The notes under the pieces: model-generated | The model's input: only the letters and a program-made list of their open reading frames with translations | Database searches by the model: none | Told to the model about the DNA's origin: nothing | Origin: Phallusia mammillata | Taxonomy: Eukaryota > Chordata > Ascidiacea > Phlebobranchia > Ascidiidae | Assembly (NCBI GenBank): GCA_003260075.1 | Contig: QLIY01000185.1 | Span: forward strand, 124,001 to 188,000 | Length of the DNA stretch: 64,000 bases | Reading direction: 5' to 3' | Part shown: piece after piece, positions 36,601-47,025 of the stretch | Layout: every line of letters starts with the position of its first letter | Numbering within the stretch: position 1 is the stretch's first letter | Position numbers and translations under genes: made by a program

Positions 36601-38946
36601 TCTTTGTTCTAGCAAATAGTAAATACTGTGCCTTACTTGTGTAGACTGAAGCCACTTGATGTTGAGTTCATGAAAGCCCTACACAACAAAGTAAACATTG
36701 TACCAGTTATATCGAAAGCCGACACCCTGACCATGCCCGAGGTGAAGAAACTCAAGAAACGAATTTTGGAGGAGATTGCTGTCAATGGAATCCAGATTTA
36801 TCAACTCCCAGATGCTGATGATGATGAAGATGAAGACTTCAAAGAGCAAACTCGTTGTTTGAGGGTAAGTTTTTCGTGAAAATCTTGATCATGTAACAAT
36901 TTCCCCACAAAAATTTGGTGGGTAATTTTGGATGATAGTGAAAAGTAAATATTGGCCTATACTCTAAAAAATTATCTTAATAAAAAAACATTAATATATG
37001 GGGGGGGGGTTGAAAATCTTGATCATGTAACAATTTCCCCACAAAAATTTGGTGGGTGATTTTGGATGATAGTGAAAAGTAAATGTTGGCCTATACTCTA
37101 AAAAATTATCTTAATAAAAAAACATTAATATATATCCACTGTAAGCAACTTTGCCCTTGTCAAGGTCATGGATAAACTGTAGACAAAAATTAGGTATTAA
37201 AAATGTTGTTTGTTTTTTGGAAATTTGGAAATTTCATCTTTGCAGGAGGAGGTAAAATAAGTTTGTCAACAAAAAATTCTGTTTATTTTCTGTACATTTT
37301 TAGTCAGCAACTTCATTTTTTTTGAAGAAAAAATACTGCACAGTATTCCTTGAAAATTAAAACCTGTTTGACTATCTTTGTGTGAAGTGTGTGATTTTAT
37401 TTACTGTATTTATGATTTTTGACTGACTTGTAAACATTCAATTCTTTACACTTCATTTCTGTGACCAATTTTCAACTGGGGGAATTGGATTTTTAGCACT
37501 AGACTGAAAAAAAAAATTGTTTCCTTTAACTTTTTTTTCTCAAGCTCAAGTTCTATATTTTCGTTTTCAACTTTTCAAAACTTTTGATATTTAGAGCTAT
37601 AAAATTATATAAAAACAGGAATATTTTTGTAAACAACTTTTGTAATATGTTGCTACTTTTTGAAAGTATTTAATGTAATCTCATTAACTTAACGCTTACA
37701 TATGTATATATCATTTTAAAACATACTTGTAAACTCTGCCGTAGGAAAGTATCCCCTTTGCTGTTGTGGGCTCCACTCAGATGATTGAGGTCAAAGGCAA
37801 GAAGGTCAGGGGTCGTCTCTATCCATGGGGAGTAGTTGAAGTTGAAAACCCTGACCACTGTGACTTCCTAAAACTGAGAACCATGCTNTTAAAACATACT
37901 CGTAAACTCTGCCGTAGGAAAGTATCCCCTTTGCTGTTGTGGGCTCCACTCAGATGATTGAGGTCAAAGGCAAGAAGGTCAGGGGTCGTCTCTATCCATG
38001 GGGAGTAGTTGAAGTTGAAAACCCTGACCACTGTGACTTCCTAAAACTGAGAACCATGCTCATGTGGGTCAATGACTTGGATTTGTTTTTGTTTGCATTG
38101 TGGCTATCCTAAACTGTCCTTGTCTCACAGCACACACATGCAAGATCTTCAAGAAGTCACACATGACCTTCATTATGAAAACTTTAGGGCAAGACGGCTT
38201 CAAGGCAAAGAAGGAGAAGTGCCGTACGTATTTTCCCCAGAAAGAATCTTGCATATATGTGCATGCATTACTATGTTACTTTACATTACAGGCTGGACGC
38301 CAGTGACCGAGCACTTCAAGAAAAAGATGCAGAGGTATTACAATTCATATGTGATAAAAAAAAAAAAAATTTCGTGTTTACAATAACTGGAAGGTCCAAC
38401 ATTCTGATGTTCTATAACAGGGATTTGCAAACTTTAATACCAGGTTGGGTCAAATACAGTTTACAAAAATGTCCTGCTGGCCACAGCTTTGTGTTACGTA
38501 AGTTGACGAGCAACTTAAATCACAAAAAATTAATGGCTCGGAACAAAAAAGAAAATTGCTCTCTGGGACTGTCTCGAAACAGTTCAGCTGGCCACACTTT
38601 TGGGCAGTATTTGGCCAGCTGGCCGCTGGTTGCAAACCTCTGTTCAATTCAATCTCTAGAACATTAGTTTTTGATGTTATTTTTGGCCAACAGTTTGTTT
38701 ATGCTCATGTATGCAATGTTTCAAAACATTTCTTTCGGGTTTAAAGGTCATGCAGTTTTTCTGTGTTTGTGAGGATGTTTGTATTCTCAGCAAAAAAAAT
38801 GATATCTAAAAAGATAATGTTCAAATTTCAAACTGAACATGATATTTTTATGACAGTTGCGCAGAATGCAGCAGATGGTCCAACAGATGCAGGCGCAGAT
38901 GAAAGCACAAAAAGGGCCTGCAAAAGTAAAGTCACAGGAATTATAA
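32249..38946 (+). CDS. Septin GTPase, SEPT2/SEPT5-type (11 exons, 401 aa)
   Basis: Exons: 32249-32318, 33441-33448, 34438-34521, 35610-35715, 35845-36055, 36200-36334, 36645-36864, 37918-38063, 38131-38223, 38292-38334, 38857-38946. The frame is intact. Septins polymerise into filaments at membranes and the cell cortex. Visible hallmarks are the polybasic RKSVKKGF, P-loop GESGLGKST, switch II/G3 [10 protein letters not shown]4 motif SKAD, and the septin-unique [19 protein letters not shown]. The C-terminus is a short coiled coil ([19 protein letters not shown]). SKAD replaces the commoner AKAD. Length and the [19 protein letters not shown] block place it with the SEPT1/2/4/5 group, but I cannot name one orthologue. 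Exon 2 is only 8 nt. The exon 8 sequence also occurs, without a donor, at 37745-37887. Confidence 0.96.
33585..33665. repeat. 81-nt uninterrupted poly-G in septin intron 2
   Basis: This is a pure G run, 136 nt downstream of the 8-nt exon 2. Overlapping poly-glycine frames are artefacts. No duplicated flanks were seen. Confidence 0.95.
36877..37134. repeat. Direct repeat of about 123 nt bridged by poly-G in septin intron 7
   Basis: Copies at 36877-36999 and about 37010-37134 flank G10 at 37000-37009. They differ at about two bases. Confidence 0.9.
37715..37888 (+). pseudogene. Incomplete extra copy of septin exon 8 ending at an N
   Basis: The segment 37715-37887 is repeated almost exactly at 37889-38061, with a single N at 37888 between them. 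The first copy has the acceptor and the whole [20 protein letters not shown] coding stretch but stops just before the donor, so only the second copy splices. It is most likely an assembly join of two alleles. Confidence 0.9.
38418..38642. mobile_element. Possible diverged hAT-like MITE in septin intron 10
   Basis: The left edge CAGGGATTTGCAAAC and the reverse complement of the right edge (CAGAGGTTTGCAACC) are similar inverted termini about 225 bp apart. Flanking octamers (TTCTATAA and TTCAATTC) do not match well. The assignment is tentative. Confidence 0.45.
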
Positions 38947-39873
38947 GAAGTCATCTGCTTCCATCATTCCTCACCCTGTGTATTCACCTTAACATGTTAC
39001 TCTTCACGAGTCTGTTGCAGCGTATGACCAAAATATATTGCCTTTTTTTATAACAAGTGTTCGAATGCGGGATTGGTTTGTTTCTGATAGCAAATGTTTC
39101 TGTATATATATATATATTACCATGAGCATGTTGTCATTGTCAGTACTCTGCTTACCTATTATCAAGCCTGTACACAGAAAACTACCCTTTCTACTGGTCC
39201 AGGAAGCAACCAAACACCCATGCAGTGCAATCTAACTAGAATATATTTTGTATGTAATATGTTAATGCAGCTGGCTACAGTACACTGCCATCGGACCAGC
39301 GCCTGTGACTATTACAACAACCTGACAAGAAAATACTGTCTGAGAAAATGATACTATTTCAAAAATAGACCCTTAGATAAAGCGAATGTCCACAAAGCCG
39401 GCTTGCCAATTCGGGTTTGTTTTTTGTTCTTGTGTGGATTATTAACCTCTTTATAGGCTACTTGCAAGTGTTTTAACCCTTCCATGCCTGCTGCACTCAT
39501 CTTTGACCACCTTTTTTTCTGAAATCGTTGTTGTGCCTTGTTATTGTGTAAATAAATAAACAACTCTCACAAGTTGAATTTATACATTCAATATGGATCC
39601 TTCATATGCAATCTCTGTATTTTAAAACCCAAGGCAGTAAAACTGATGTTTGTATTCAAGAAGCGTTAAAACTCGAAATCCAAAGTTCATTGGGATTTTC
39701 AATAAAATCGTGTGTAACCGTGACGATCACAGCGCAAACCATGAATATATACACAACTCGATAATTGATGCAGCAACTTTGAACACCGTAAAAGCTGGCA
39801 GGTCACATAGCTTTTTCGTCATTCTCCTCGAACCTATTGAACTGTGAACGGCTTACAAAAGTTCTTTAATGTT
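38947..39873. other. Convergent 3' region between the septin and CWC22
   Basis: Septin (+) and CWC22 (-) stop codons face each other 927 nt apart. A tandem AATAAATAAA at about 39549-39558 is a plausible septin polyadenylation signal, which would give a 600-nt 3' UTR. No clear minus-strand signal for CWC22 was found, so its transcript may overlap the septin 3' end. Confidence 0.5.
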
Positions 39874-42800
39874 TCACCGTCGTCGACGTCTTTGAGGAGA
39901 AACGCTGTACCTTCGAGCAGGCGGAGATGCGCTGCGACGATATCTTCTCATTTTTCCGGCAGAATCACTGTCGCTTCCCGGGCTGTCACTACCCGATGAG
40001 ACGCTAGCACTCCGGTTTTTGCGTCCAGACACCTTTGTTTCTGCTCTGCGTTGAGGTCCGGTGTCACGCTGCCTTTGCTTGTTTAAGGAGATATCAGTGT
40101 AATCGTATCGCGAGGGTGGCGAGTTAGAACGATTTCTAGGTTGTCTTCCTTCGTATCGGCGTCTCTCGGGTGACCTCCGTCGTTCGTTTTCGCGTGGATT
40201 TCTGTCATAATTCCTCTTTTCGTCTCTGTGATAACGATTGTCCCGTTCTCTGTCACGATTGGTCCGGTCGATATCCCGATTTTCAGCGGGAACTCGGTTC
40301 TCGTTTCGCGGCAAAGGACGGTTTCTTTCGTATCGTTCGCGTCCACGATCCTCAACCCGTTTATCGTCATCTCTTCGGCGTCTTGCGTCTTCTCGCTCTC
40401 TGTCTCTTCGTTCTCTCTCTCTGTTGTCTTCTGGTGATAAGTTTCTTTCGATGGCTCGTGGTTTGGCTTTACTTTTTTCTGCTTCATTTTCTATCGTTTT
40501 CTCGTCATCTTTCGAATGACGTTTGTCCAACTTCTTTTTCTTTAGTTTTTCTTCCTCTTCACTTTTTTCCGAATCATCTGAGGAACTATCGGATGGTGTT
40601 GGAGCTTTCTTCTTGTGCTTCCGCTTTTTCTTTTCTTTTTTGTGCTTCTTAGATTTCTTTGATGACTTCTTTTTGGATTTTTTGCTCTTTTTCTTCTTCT
40701 TTTTGTCTTCAGAGCTGGAGTCTGTAAAATATATTTTAATAGCAAGCGAAGAGTGTTGTATTGTCAGCTGAGTGGATATTCAAAGCACAGTACATAACTC
40801 AAAACCTCTAAAACACCCTGAGGTAAAGCGGTTTACACATGAGCCTTATGGGGCATACAGATAACTGAACCATTTTGCTTACCTTCATCAGAAGAACTTT
40901 CAGAATCTGATGAAGATTCATTGTTAAGTGCAGCAAGTTGTTCCTGTTGTAACTTTTGGGAAAGAAGTTGGGCGGAAACTCGCAGGTGTTCGCGAAGCTC
41001 ATCACTGTCAAAAAGTATTTTTAAACCAATTGCATGTAAATACAAAAAAATCTTGTATACAGACAAATGCAGTCATTAATTTTATCATCACTGTACATTT
41101 TAAAGCTAATGCATAGATAAGTTGACTGCCTGAATCCTCAAAAACAACCATTTTCCTACATTAAAGGGACAAAAAATGCGAAAAGACTTGGTACATACGT
41201 GATGCCACCAAGACCAATGGAAGTAAAAAAGTTGATTGCAAATCGTGTATTTTTTGGATTGTCTCGTGGAAAAATTCCTTCGAAAAATGGAGCCATTGTT
41301 CTGAAAAAAAGAAACATCATAACTACGAAAGTAAACACATGGGCAAAAAATTCACTCACGGGTCCTTCAGTCTCTGGTTCAATTTGGTTATTCCGAGGTA
41401 CTCTGTGACCTCCTGGAAGAGAATTTTGATGAAGATACGAGATGAGGAAGTGGTGGTATCTTCCGACAGAACTATGTGTGATAACACACTCCAGGGGACG
41501 GAATCAGAGTGCAGCAAATGAGCAAAAAACTAAAAAGATAAAGGTCAGATTTATAGCTAAGAAAAAAAACAAAAACAAAATATATCCTTATATTTAGCTG
41601 GGTATACTATGATTTGTTCTATTTAAAATAAAGATGGATTACTCTGCTTTGCTCAATTCTGTATCATAACACACAACTAATATTTTATATTATATTTTGC
41701 AATGTTGAAAAGATCTTACATGACAATATACATACTGTACTCCAGTTCATTCCAGTTCAAAGCCAAACAAATTTCATCAAAATTAAATATTTCAAAAATT
41801 GTGTAAAAAGCCTAAACCAACTTTATGTCTAAAACATACCTTTGCAACATTTCGAAGTTTATTGGTTTCCAGTCTGTGGATGTTATCATATTGTTGGGCA
41901 AATAAAACCTCAAAGTGTTCCATGAATTCTTTTTTCAGCAGACAGAATCTCTGTTAATAGATCAAGCATGTTTCATGAAATCAACTCTTGGTTGGACTCG
42001 CATCTTGAACTATTAATACTTACCCCACCCAGCAGTCCAAAAAACTTTTCATAAGTTCTTTGTTGAGAACAGCAATCGACGATCATTGCACAGATTTCTC
42101 CCTAAATAACAATTTAGCAGTTGTTGAATGATCTGCAATAGTGGACCTAAGCTGCTCAAATTCAAACCACTTTACTCAATAATTTTTATCTCGTTTCAGA
42201 CCATGGACCACCAGTTCAAATCAGTCCCTTGTCAAATAAGGATAAAGAGAGCATACACAACGAGCATATTGGCTTAAAATGTATTACTTCAAAACAGAAT
42301 TCTGAGGAGTGATTTTAAACAACCGACAGCTAACAATAAATGTCAAATAACTTGGATAAGCTTTTCCCATACTGAATATTCAACATACTTTTTGCAACTA
42401 TTTCCAGTTTATCCCCAAATATAATTAAAGACCACCCAAACCGTTATCATGGACCACCAGTTGAGAACCACTGCCCTAATTGTTGGCTCAGAATGAAAAC
42501 CACTGATTATTACTAGTGATGGGACGAGTACCCGGTACTCGGTATCGATGGTATCGAACGACTTGAGTGGTATCGATACTCGTACTCGGCATCGAAATAT
42601 TTTGTCTCAGTTTTCGATACCAGCGTGCGAGTACCGAAGGCCGATTTACACCATAAGAATATGGGCAACTGTTGGCCAATATTTGCTTCGGAAAGCACAA
42701 AATCGGAAAAAAGTTCTGCCAGTTACGTATATTTTTTTCGCTATCACGTGGTGATTACATTTTTCGGCATGTGTGTGCGCACGCCTGTACCCCGGCCATG

Positions 42801-45600
42801 TCAGATAACTTAGCCAGTGATATACAACTAAGTACGACACTACAGTTAAGTAATCGGTATCGAAGGTATATACATGTGGTACTCGTTTCAAAACCTGGTA
42901 TCGTCCCATCACTAATTATTACCATGAAGAAAGTTTTTACACATTACGTATGAGTTTTTATCACTTCACATGTACAATTTTGACTTACATAGTCTTTTTC
43001 AGCAAACTCCATTTTAAGAATTTTATGCGCACATTCCTCAAAAGACAAACTGGATTGCACAGCAAGATAGATGGTCCTTCTCAGTGCCACTAAGTTTGTT
43101 TCAGTCTTGTCTGTGATTTCCATTGTGGAGGTTTCTTCTTCTGTACATACAAAAATACTGCAAATTAGCTGCTACATAAAAACCTAATGACTAAAAACAG
43201 TATATGAATAGCATATGGACAGACAAGAGAGTTGTAGGTGGGAAGTTTAAATTATAATTGTTAAAAATGTGATAATATTGCAGACCATAGATTGGTGAAT
43301 TAAAAACACAGTAATGTAAATGCCATACCTTCTGCTTCATCAGAATCTGATGATGATGAAGATCCACTGCTGTCTGAATCATCACTGCTGTCATCCAAGA
43401 TTTCTGTTAAAACAAAAAACAAAGACATACGATCAAAGATGTTAGAAATTTCAAAATCGGTGGGACACAGTTAACCTAAATATTGAAAAAAAAACTTTTT
43501 TCTGCACATACTATACAAGTAAGCTAAATAAATTTAATGTAAAAGTCAACACCATGCAGTTCCCATTGCCCTCTTGGTTTGTACAAATTTTGGGTACATT
43601 TTGTCAATTTTAGAGCACAGGGAGTCATTTCAGTAATAAAAAAGCCTTTTTAAACCTTGTTGTGTGTCACAAACCTTTTTTAATCTTTTTGTAATTCTCT
43701 TCGCTTTCTTCAAACTCAGGGTCAAAGCGAAAAACATTCATCTCATTTTCCAATGACTTCATATTGTCATCATCCAGAGTAAGCATGTGGGTGAACTGGT
43801 CACTCTCATCAACCAAGTCCAGGTTGTCCAAAACTGCTGGATGCTCTTTGAAACCATCTTTTCTTATGGCGAACATCACCTGCAATATTCATAAGTTGTT
43901 TGCAAACCAACAAGCTTCTGCAACTCATATTGCAGCATAAGTAAAAAAAGATTTACACTCAAGGTTTGGATGTGGTAAAGATTTAAGGTATGATACTGCT
44001 GAAAAAGAATAGCACACTTACCTCAATCATATACTGAACTCTCTTCTCCAACTGCTCCTCATGTAATATAACTCGCAATCTTTCAAAGACAGCTCCCAAA
44101 CCACGGGGAGAAACCTCACCCAACTTTTGGCCACTGTCTTTCAAAAAGCCAATTGCAACCTACAAAGATGAAGAAACAGTTAATAATTAAAGTCTTGATG
44201 TCAACTTCAACTAAATCAGATTTTCACCTCAACAGAGTCATCAGTTGGTGTTTCAAGCAGCAATGTAAGAATTTGTAAGCCGAGGATCTCATGGGCCACT
44301 TGTTGATTAATAAGGTGGGCAACAAATTGAGGGGGGGGGGTAAAAAAGAAACTGTTAATAACAACACCCTTGTTATGAAGTTAAACAAAATCAGGTTTTC
44401 ACCTCAACAGAGTCATCAGTTGGTGTTTCAAGCAGCAATGTCAGAATTTGTAAGCCAAGAATCTCATGGGCCACTTGTTGATTAATAAGATGGGCAACAA
44501 ATTGAACTGAATGCAGACAAGTGTCCTGTAAAATAAACACACCTTTTTAAACAGTGACTATTAAAACTTACTGTCCAAAACTTTACCAAAACTAACACAC
44601 TTATGGGTAAACTTTACGCAATACTTTTGACAGCATTCAAACAAAAATAGAATTATGAAGTAGTTTATCACACCTTCTGATTTCTTCTGTAAGACCTTCG
44701 AAACTGAGCAACAAGGGGGGGGGGAGAATGGAGACAAGTATCCTGTAAAATATACACACCTTTTTTTTAAACAGATGACAATCAAAACTTACTGTCCATA
44801 CAACTTTAACGAAACTAACACACTTATGGGTAAACTTTAGGCAATACTTTTGACAGCATTCAAACAAAATGGATTTTTCAATTAGTTGATCACACCTTCT
44901 GATTTCTTCTGTAAGACCTTCGAAACTGAGCAACAACCCTCCGTAAGATCAATTCGCCATTTTGTGGGAAGCGTGAGTTTATGATTGCAGTAAGTGCAGC
45001 ATATACATGAGTAAATGTCGGAGAAGCGTTTTGCGCAGTTAGTACTGACCGTGCCAACAGACCCCTGAAAAAAAAACAGAAGAATATGAACATTTATAAG
45101 GTGGTCATATGGCATCACAGTTTATCATACCTTCCACGGACAATATTTTCTTGAAACAGTTCTTGCACAATTTCTTTTATATTGGAAACGTTAACTTTGT
45201 TAATCAGACCATTTATACTTTTCTTCAACGCCTCCCAACTCAACCTTTGAAATGGTTCACTGAAAATAAAAGAATTTAATTGATATTCAACCAGTTATAT
45301 CACCAGTCATAAAGTCTGAACACGAACACCTATGCATGTGTGCAACAAATTCAAAAACAAATTCACATTTGCAAGATAAAAATTACAAATAATCTGGAAC
45401 CAATACCTTGATTTGTCAGTCATTTGTTGTTGCATCATTCGGAGTTTCGCCGGTGGGATGTACGCTCCTCCAGTTTTTGTCCCAAGCATCTCTCCTGGAT
45501 CTGGCTTCTTCTTTTTCATGGGTGGTTCTTCCTTTCTTCTAGTTCTGCCTCCATTATTATCTCTTTCATCTGACTTTGTTCTCTTAGATTCTTTTTCCAT
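39874..45600 (-). CDS. CWC22: Pre-mRNA-splicing factor CWC22 homologue (14 exons, 871 aa)
   Basis: Exons in transcript order: 45600-45407, 45259-45131, 45064-44896, 44525-44403, 44159-44022, 43879-43675, 43403-43329, 43140-42989, 42101-42024, 41950-41840, 41529-41360, 41300-41199, 41004-40883, 40721-39874. CWC22 is a spliceosome component that delivers eIF4A3 to spliced mRNA for exon-junction-complex assembly. The family signature [15 protein letters not shown] opens the protein. The MIF4G part follows ([63 protein letters not shown]). An acidic linker leads to the MA3 part ([53 protein letters not shown]). The last exon is a long Lys/Arg/Glu/Ser tail with RRRRR at the end. The N-terminus is shorter than in vertebrates. 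The ATG at 45600 is preferred; an in-frame ATG at 45621 is possible. Confidence 0.97.
42514..42914. mobile_element. hAT-like MITE, 401 bp, perfect 8-bp TSD, in CWC22 intron 8
   Basis: The termini are TAGTGATGGGACGA and the inverted ATCGTCCCATCACTA, flanked by ATTATTAC at 42506-42513 and 42915-42922. The interior holds repeated GGTATCGA and GAGTACC words in both orientations. Terminus type, TSD length and size match the element at 60356-60755. Confidence 0.93.
44226..44519 (-). repeat. Partial duplicate of CWC22 exon 4 bridged by poly-G
   Basis: The 106-nt segment 44226-44330, including the exon 4 donor and most of its coding sequence, recurs at 44401-44506. G10 at 44331-44340 ends the first copy, which lacks an acceptor on the minus strand. 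The exon used is 44403-44525. Confidence 0.9.
44519..44937 (-). repeat. Direct repeat of about 200 nt spanning CWC22 intron 3 and the end of exon 3
   Basis: Copies at 44519-44714 and 44732-44937 flank G10 at 44715-44724. The copy at 44660-44714 repeats the last part of exon 3 with a donor but has no acceptor. The full exon 3 is 44896-45064. Confidence 0.88.
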
Positions 45601-45747
45601 ATTACCACACAAAGGCAACAATCACGTTTTGTTTATGTTTCACTAATATACTATAGTCACTATAGCAAACATTTAACCTATGTAATAGACAAAATATGTG
45701 GTTTAGATACGACAATTGATTTATATTATTATTATACACGTTACCGG

Positions 45748-46005
45748 CCAGTCTGCAGAACATGGCAGTTCCCGACGAGATCTCGTGCGTGAAGGACCAA
45801 CATGTCCCGCGTGCGCGCGTGCACGACCCGTAAGTTCGCGTGCGAGGCCAAGTTCAGCAGGCGCATAGCAAGTAAAAGAAGTCAAGACAGGCCAATTAAA
45901 CGCATTTGGAGCGAAATTTCCGCGTGCAACCCCCCAAAATTGGCGTGCAAAAATTTTTTTTTTTTTAAATAATTGCGCGTGCAGCTGCCACACTCTGCAG
46001 ACTGG
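45748..46005. mobile_element. hAT-like MITE, 258 bp, perfect 8-bp TSD
   Basis: The inverted termini CCAGTCTGCAG and CTGCAGACTGG are flanked by GTTACCGG at 45740-45747 and 46006-46013. Identity continues inward as TGGCAG on both ends. The interior is unusually rich in GCGTGC/GCGCGTGC words. No transposase frame is present. Confidence 0.9.
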
Positions 46006-46516
46006 GTTACCGGTACATGACGAAGAGTTGCTGTAAATAAACTTTATTTGACAACCGTCATTATCCAACAAGTTAGCACAAAATTGGGGTATTGGTTCTG
46101 TTATTCTATTCGTTTATACATTCTCTCATTAATGACGTGTTAAGTTAAGCAAAACTACTGAAACACGCAAAGTTTTCAAACAAGCGAGTCGCCTCCACCT
46201 TTTACAACATGTACTGATATTTTTTTTCTCCCTCATCCGATTTAATATTGTCATAAAACTACAATTTTTAAATAAAACTTGACATTTTTATTTCAACTTT
46301 GTTTCAGAGAACGACACAAACGTTATAAGTACTAGAAATGTTTTATAAATTGCAATGATTTTTAAAAATAACAGTAAACAATACGTAGTAATTAGTTTCA
46401 AAAACTATCAATACTCGTCACAAATTAGGGGACTTTCCCATTTACATGCTAGACATTTTTTTCTAAACGTTCGCTCTTCGCGGCAATGCTTCTAAAGTTT
46501 GCTGACTGTTGCAACT

Positions 46517-46947
46517 GGGCTCCTCTAAAATACGCAATCTACGCAATCTACGCAATCTACGCAATCTACGCAATCTACGCAATCTGTACGCAATCTGCTT
46601 ATAAAACGTATGCAACCTTTAAAAAATGTTGACGGTTAGGGCTTTTAGGGTCTGGGTGAGGGTTTATAATAAAATTAACACTATAATTTAGTTTTAGATG
46701 TCCAGTTTGGGCTTAATATTCTCATATGTGTTGAGAGTGGTACTAAACACTGTATGGTACCGCATGTGAACACTTGTAGAGAAAATTAGACCTGAAAGGC
46801 ATCTGAAATTAAATTATAAAGTTAATTGTATCACAAACCGTCACCCTGACCCTAATAGCACTAACCGTCAACATCTTAGTTAGTTTTTGTTAGTAGATTG
46901 CGTATAGCTTGCGTAGATTGCGTAGATTGCGTATTTTAGAGTGGCCC
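46517..46947. mobile_element. MITE, 431 bp, with subterminal 10-bp repeats and 9-bp TSD
   Basis: The left end GGGCTCCTCTAAAATACGC and the reverse complement of the right end GGGCCACTCTAAAATACGC match at 17 of 19 positions. GTTGCAACT flanks both sides (46508-46516, 46948-46956). Inside each terminus lie head-to-tail ACGCAATCT units: about six on the left and three to four on the right, inverted. The class is probably hAT-like. Confidence 0.88.
46531..46597. repeat. Tandem decamer array (TACGCAATC-C type) inside the MITE
   Basis: Five exact CTACGCAATC-type units are followed by a variant with an inserted GT. The inverted counterpart at about 46893-46935 shows the array belongs to the element ends, as expected for transposase-binding repeats. 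Confidence 0.9.
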
Positions 46948-47025
46948 GTTGCAACTGATTTGAAGGACGAAAAGTTAAAACAGCACATTCTCTGTTTGAC
47001 AGCGATCTTTGTTAGTGATGAAACG

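Larger units (their letters stand above)
45601..47025. promoter_or_regulatory. Divergent promoter region of CWC22 and DEPDC5 carrying two MITEs
   Basis: The two start codons point away from each other, 1425 nt apart, so both promoters must lie here. About half of the interval is occupied by two short transposable elements (45748-46005 and 46517-46947). No TATA box or other core element is called. Confidence 0.6.

Noticed and set aside
40083..40771. Open frames on both strands opposite or out of frame to CWC22 exon 14
   Set aside because: The low-complexity Lys/Arg/Glu/Ser tail keeps other frames open. The frame consistent with the upstream exons is the CWC22 one.
42137..42475. Another hAT element ending in GTTGAGAACCACTG at about 42460-42474
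   Set aside because: The right terminus is convincing, but I could not find a matching left terminus or target duplication, so no boundaries are claimed.
46531..46597. Regular short tandem repeat resembling a CRISPR array
   Set aside because: The units are 10 bp head to tail with no unique spacers, and the DNA is eukaryotic. It is the subterminal array of a MITE.
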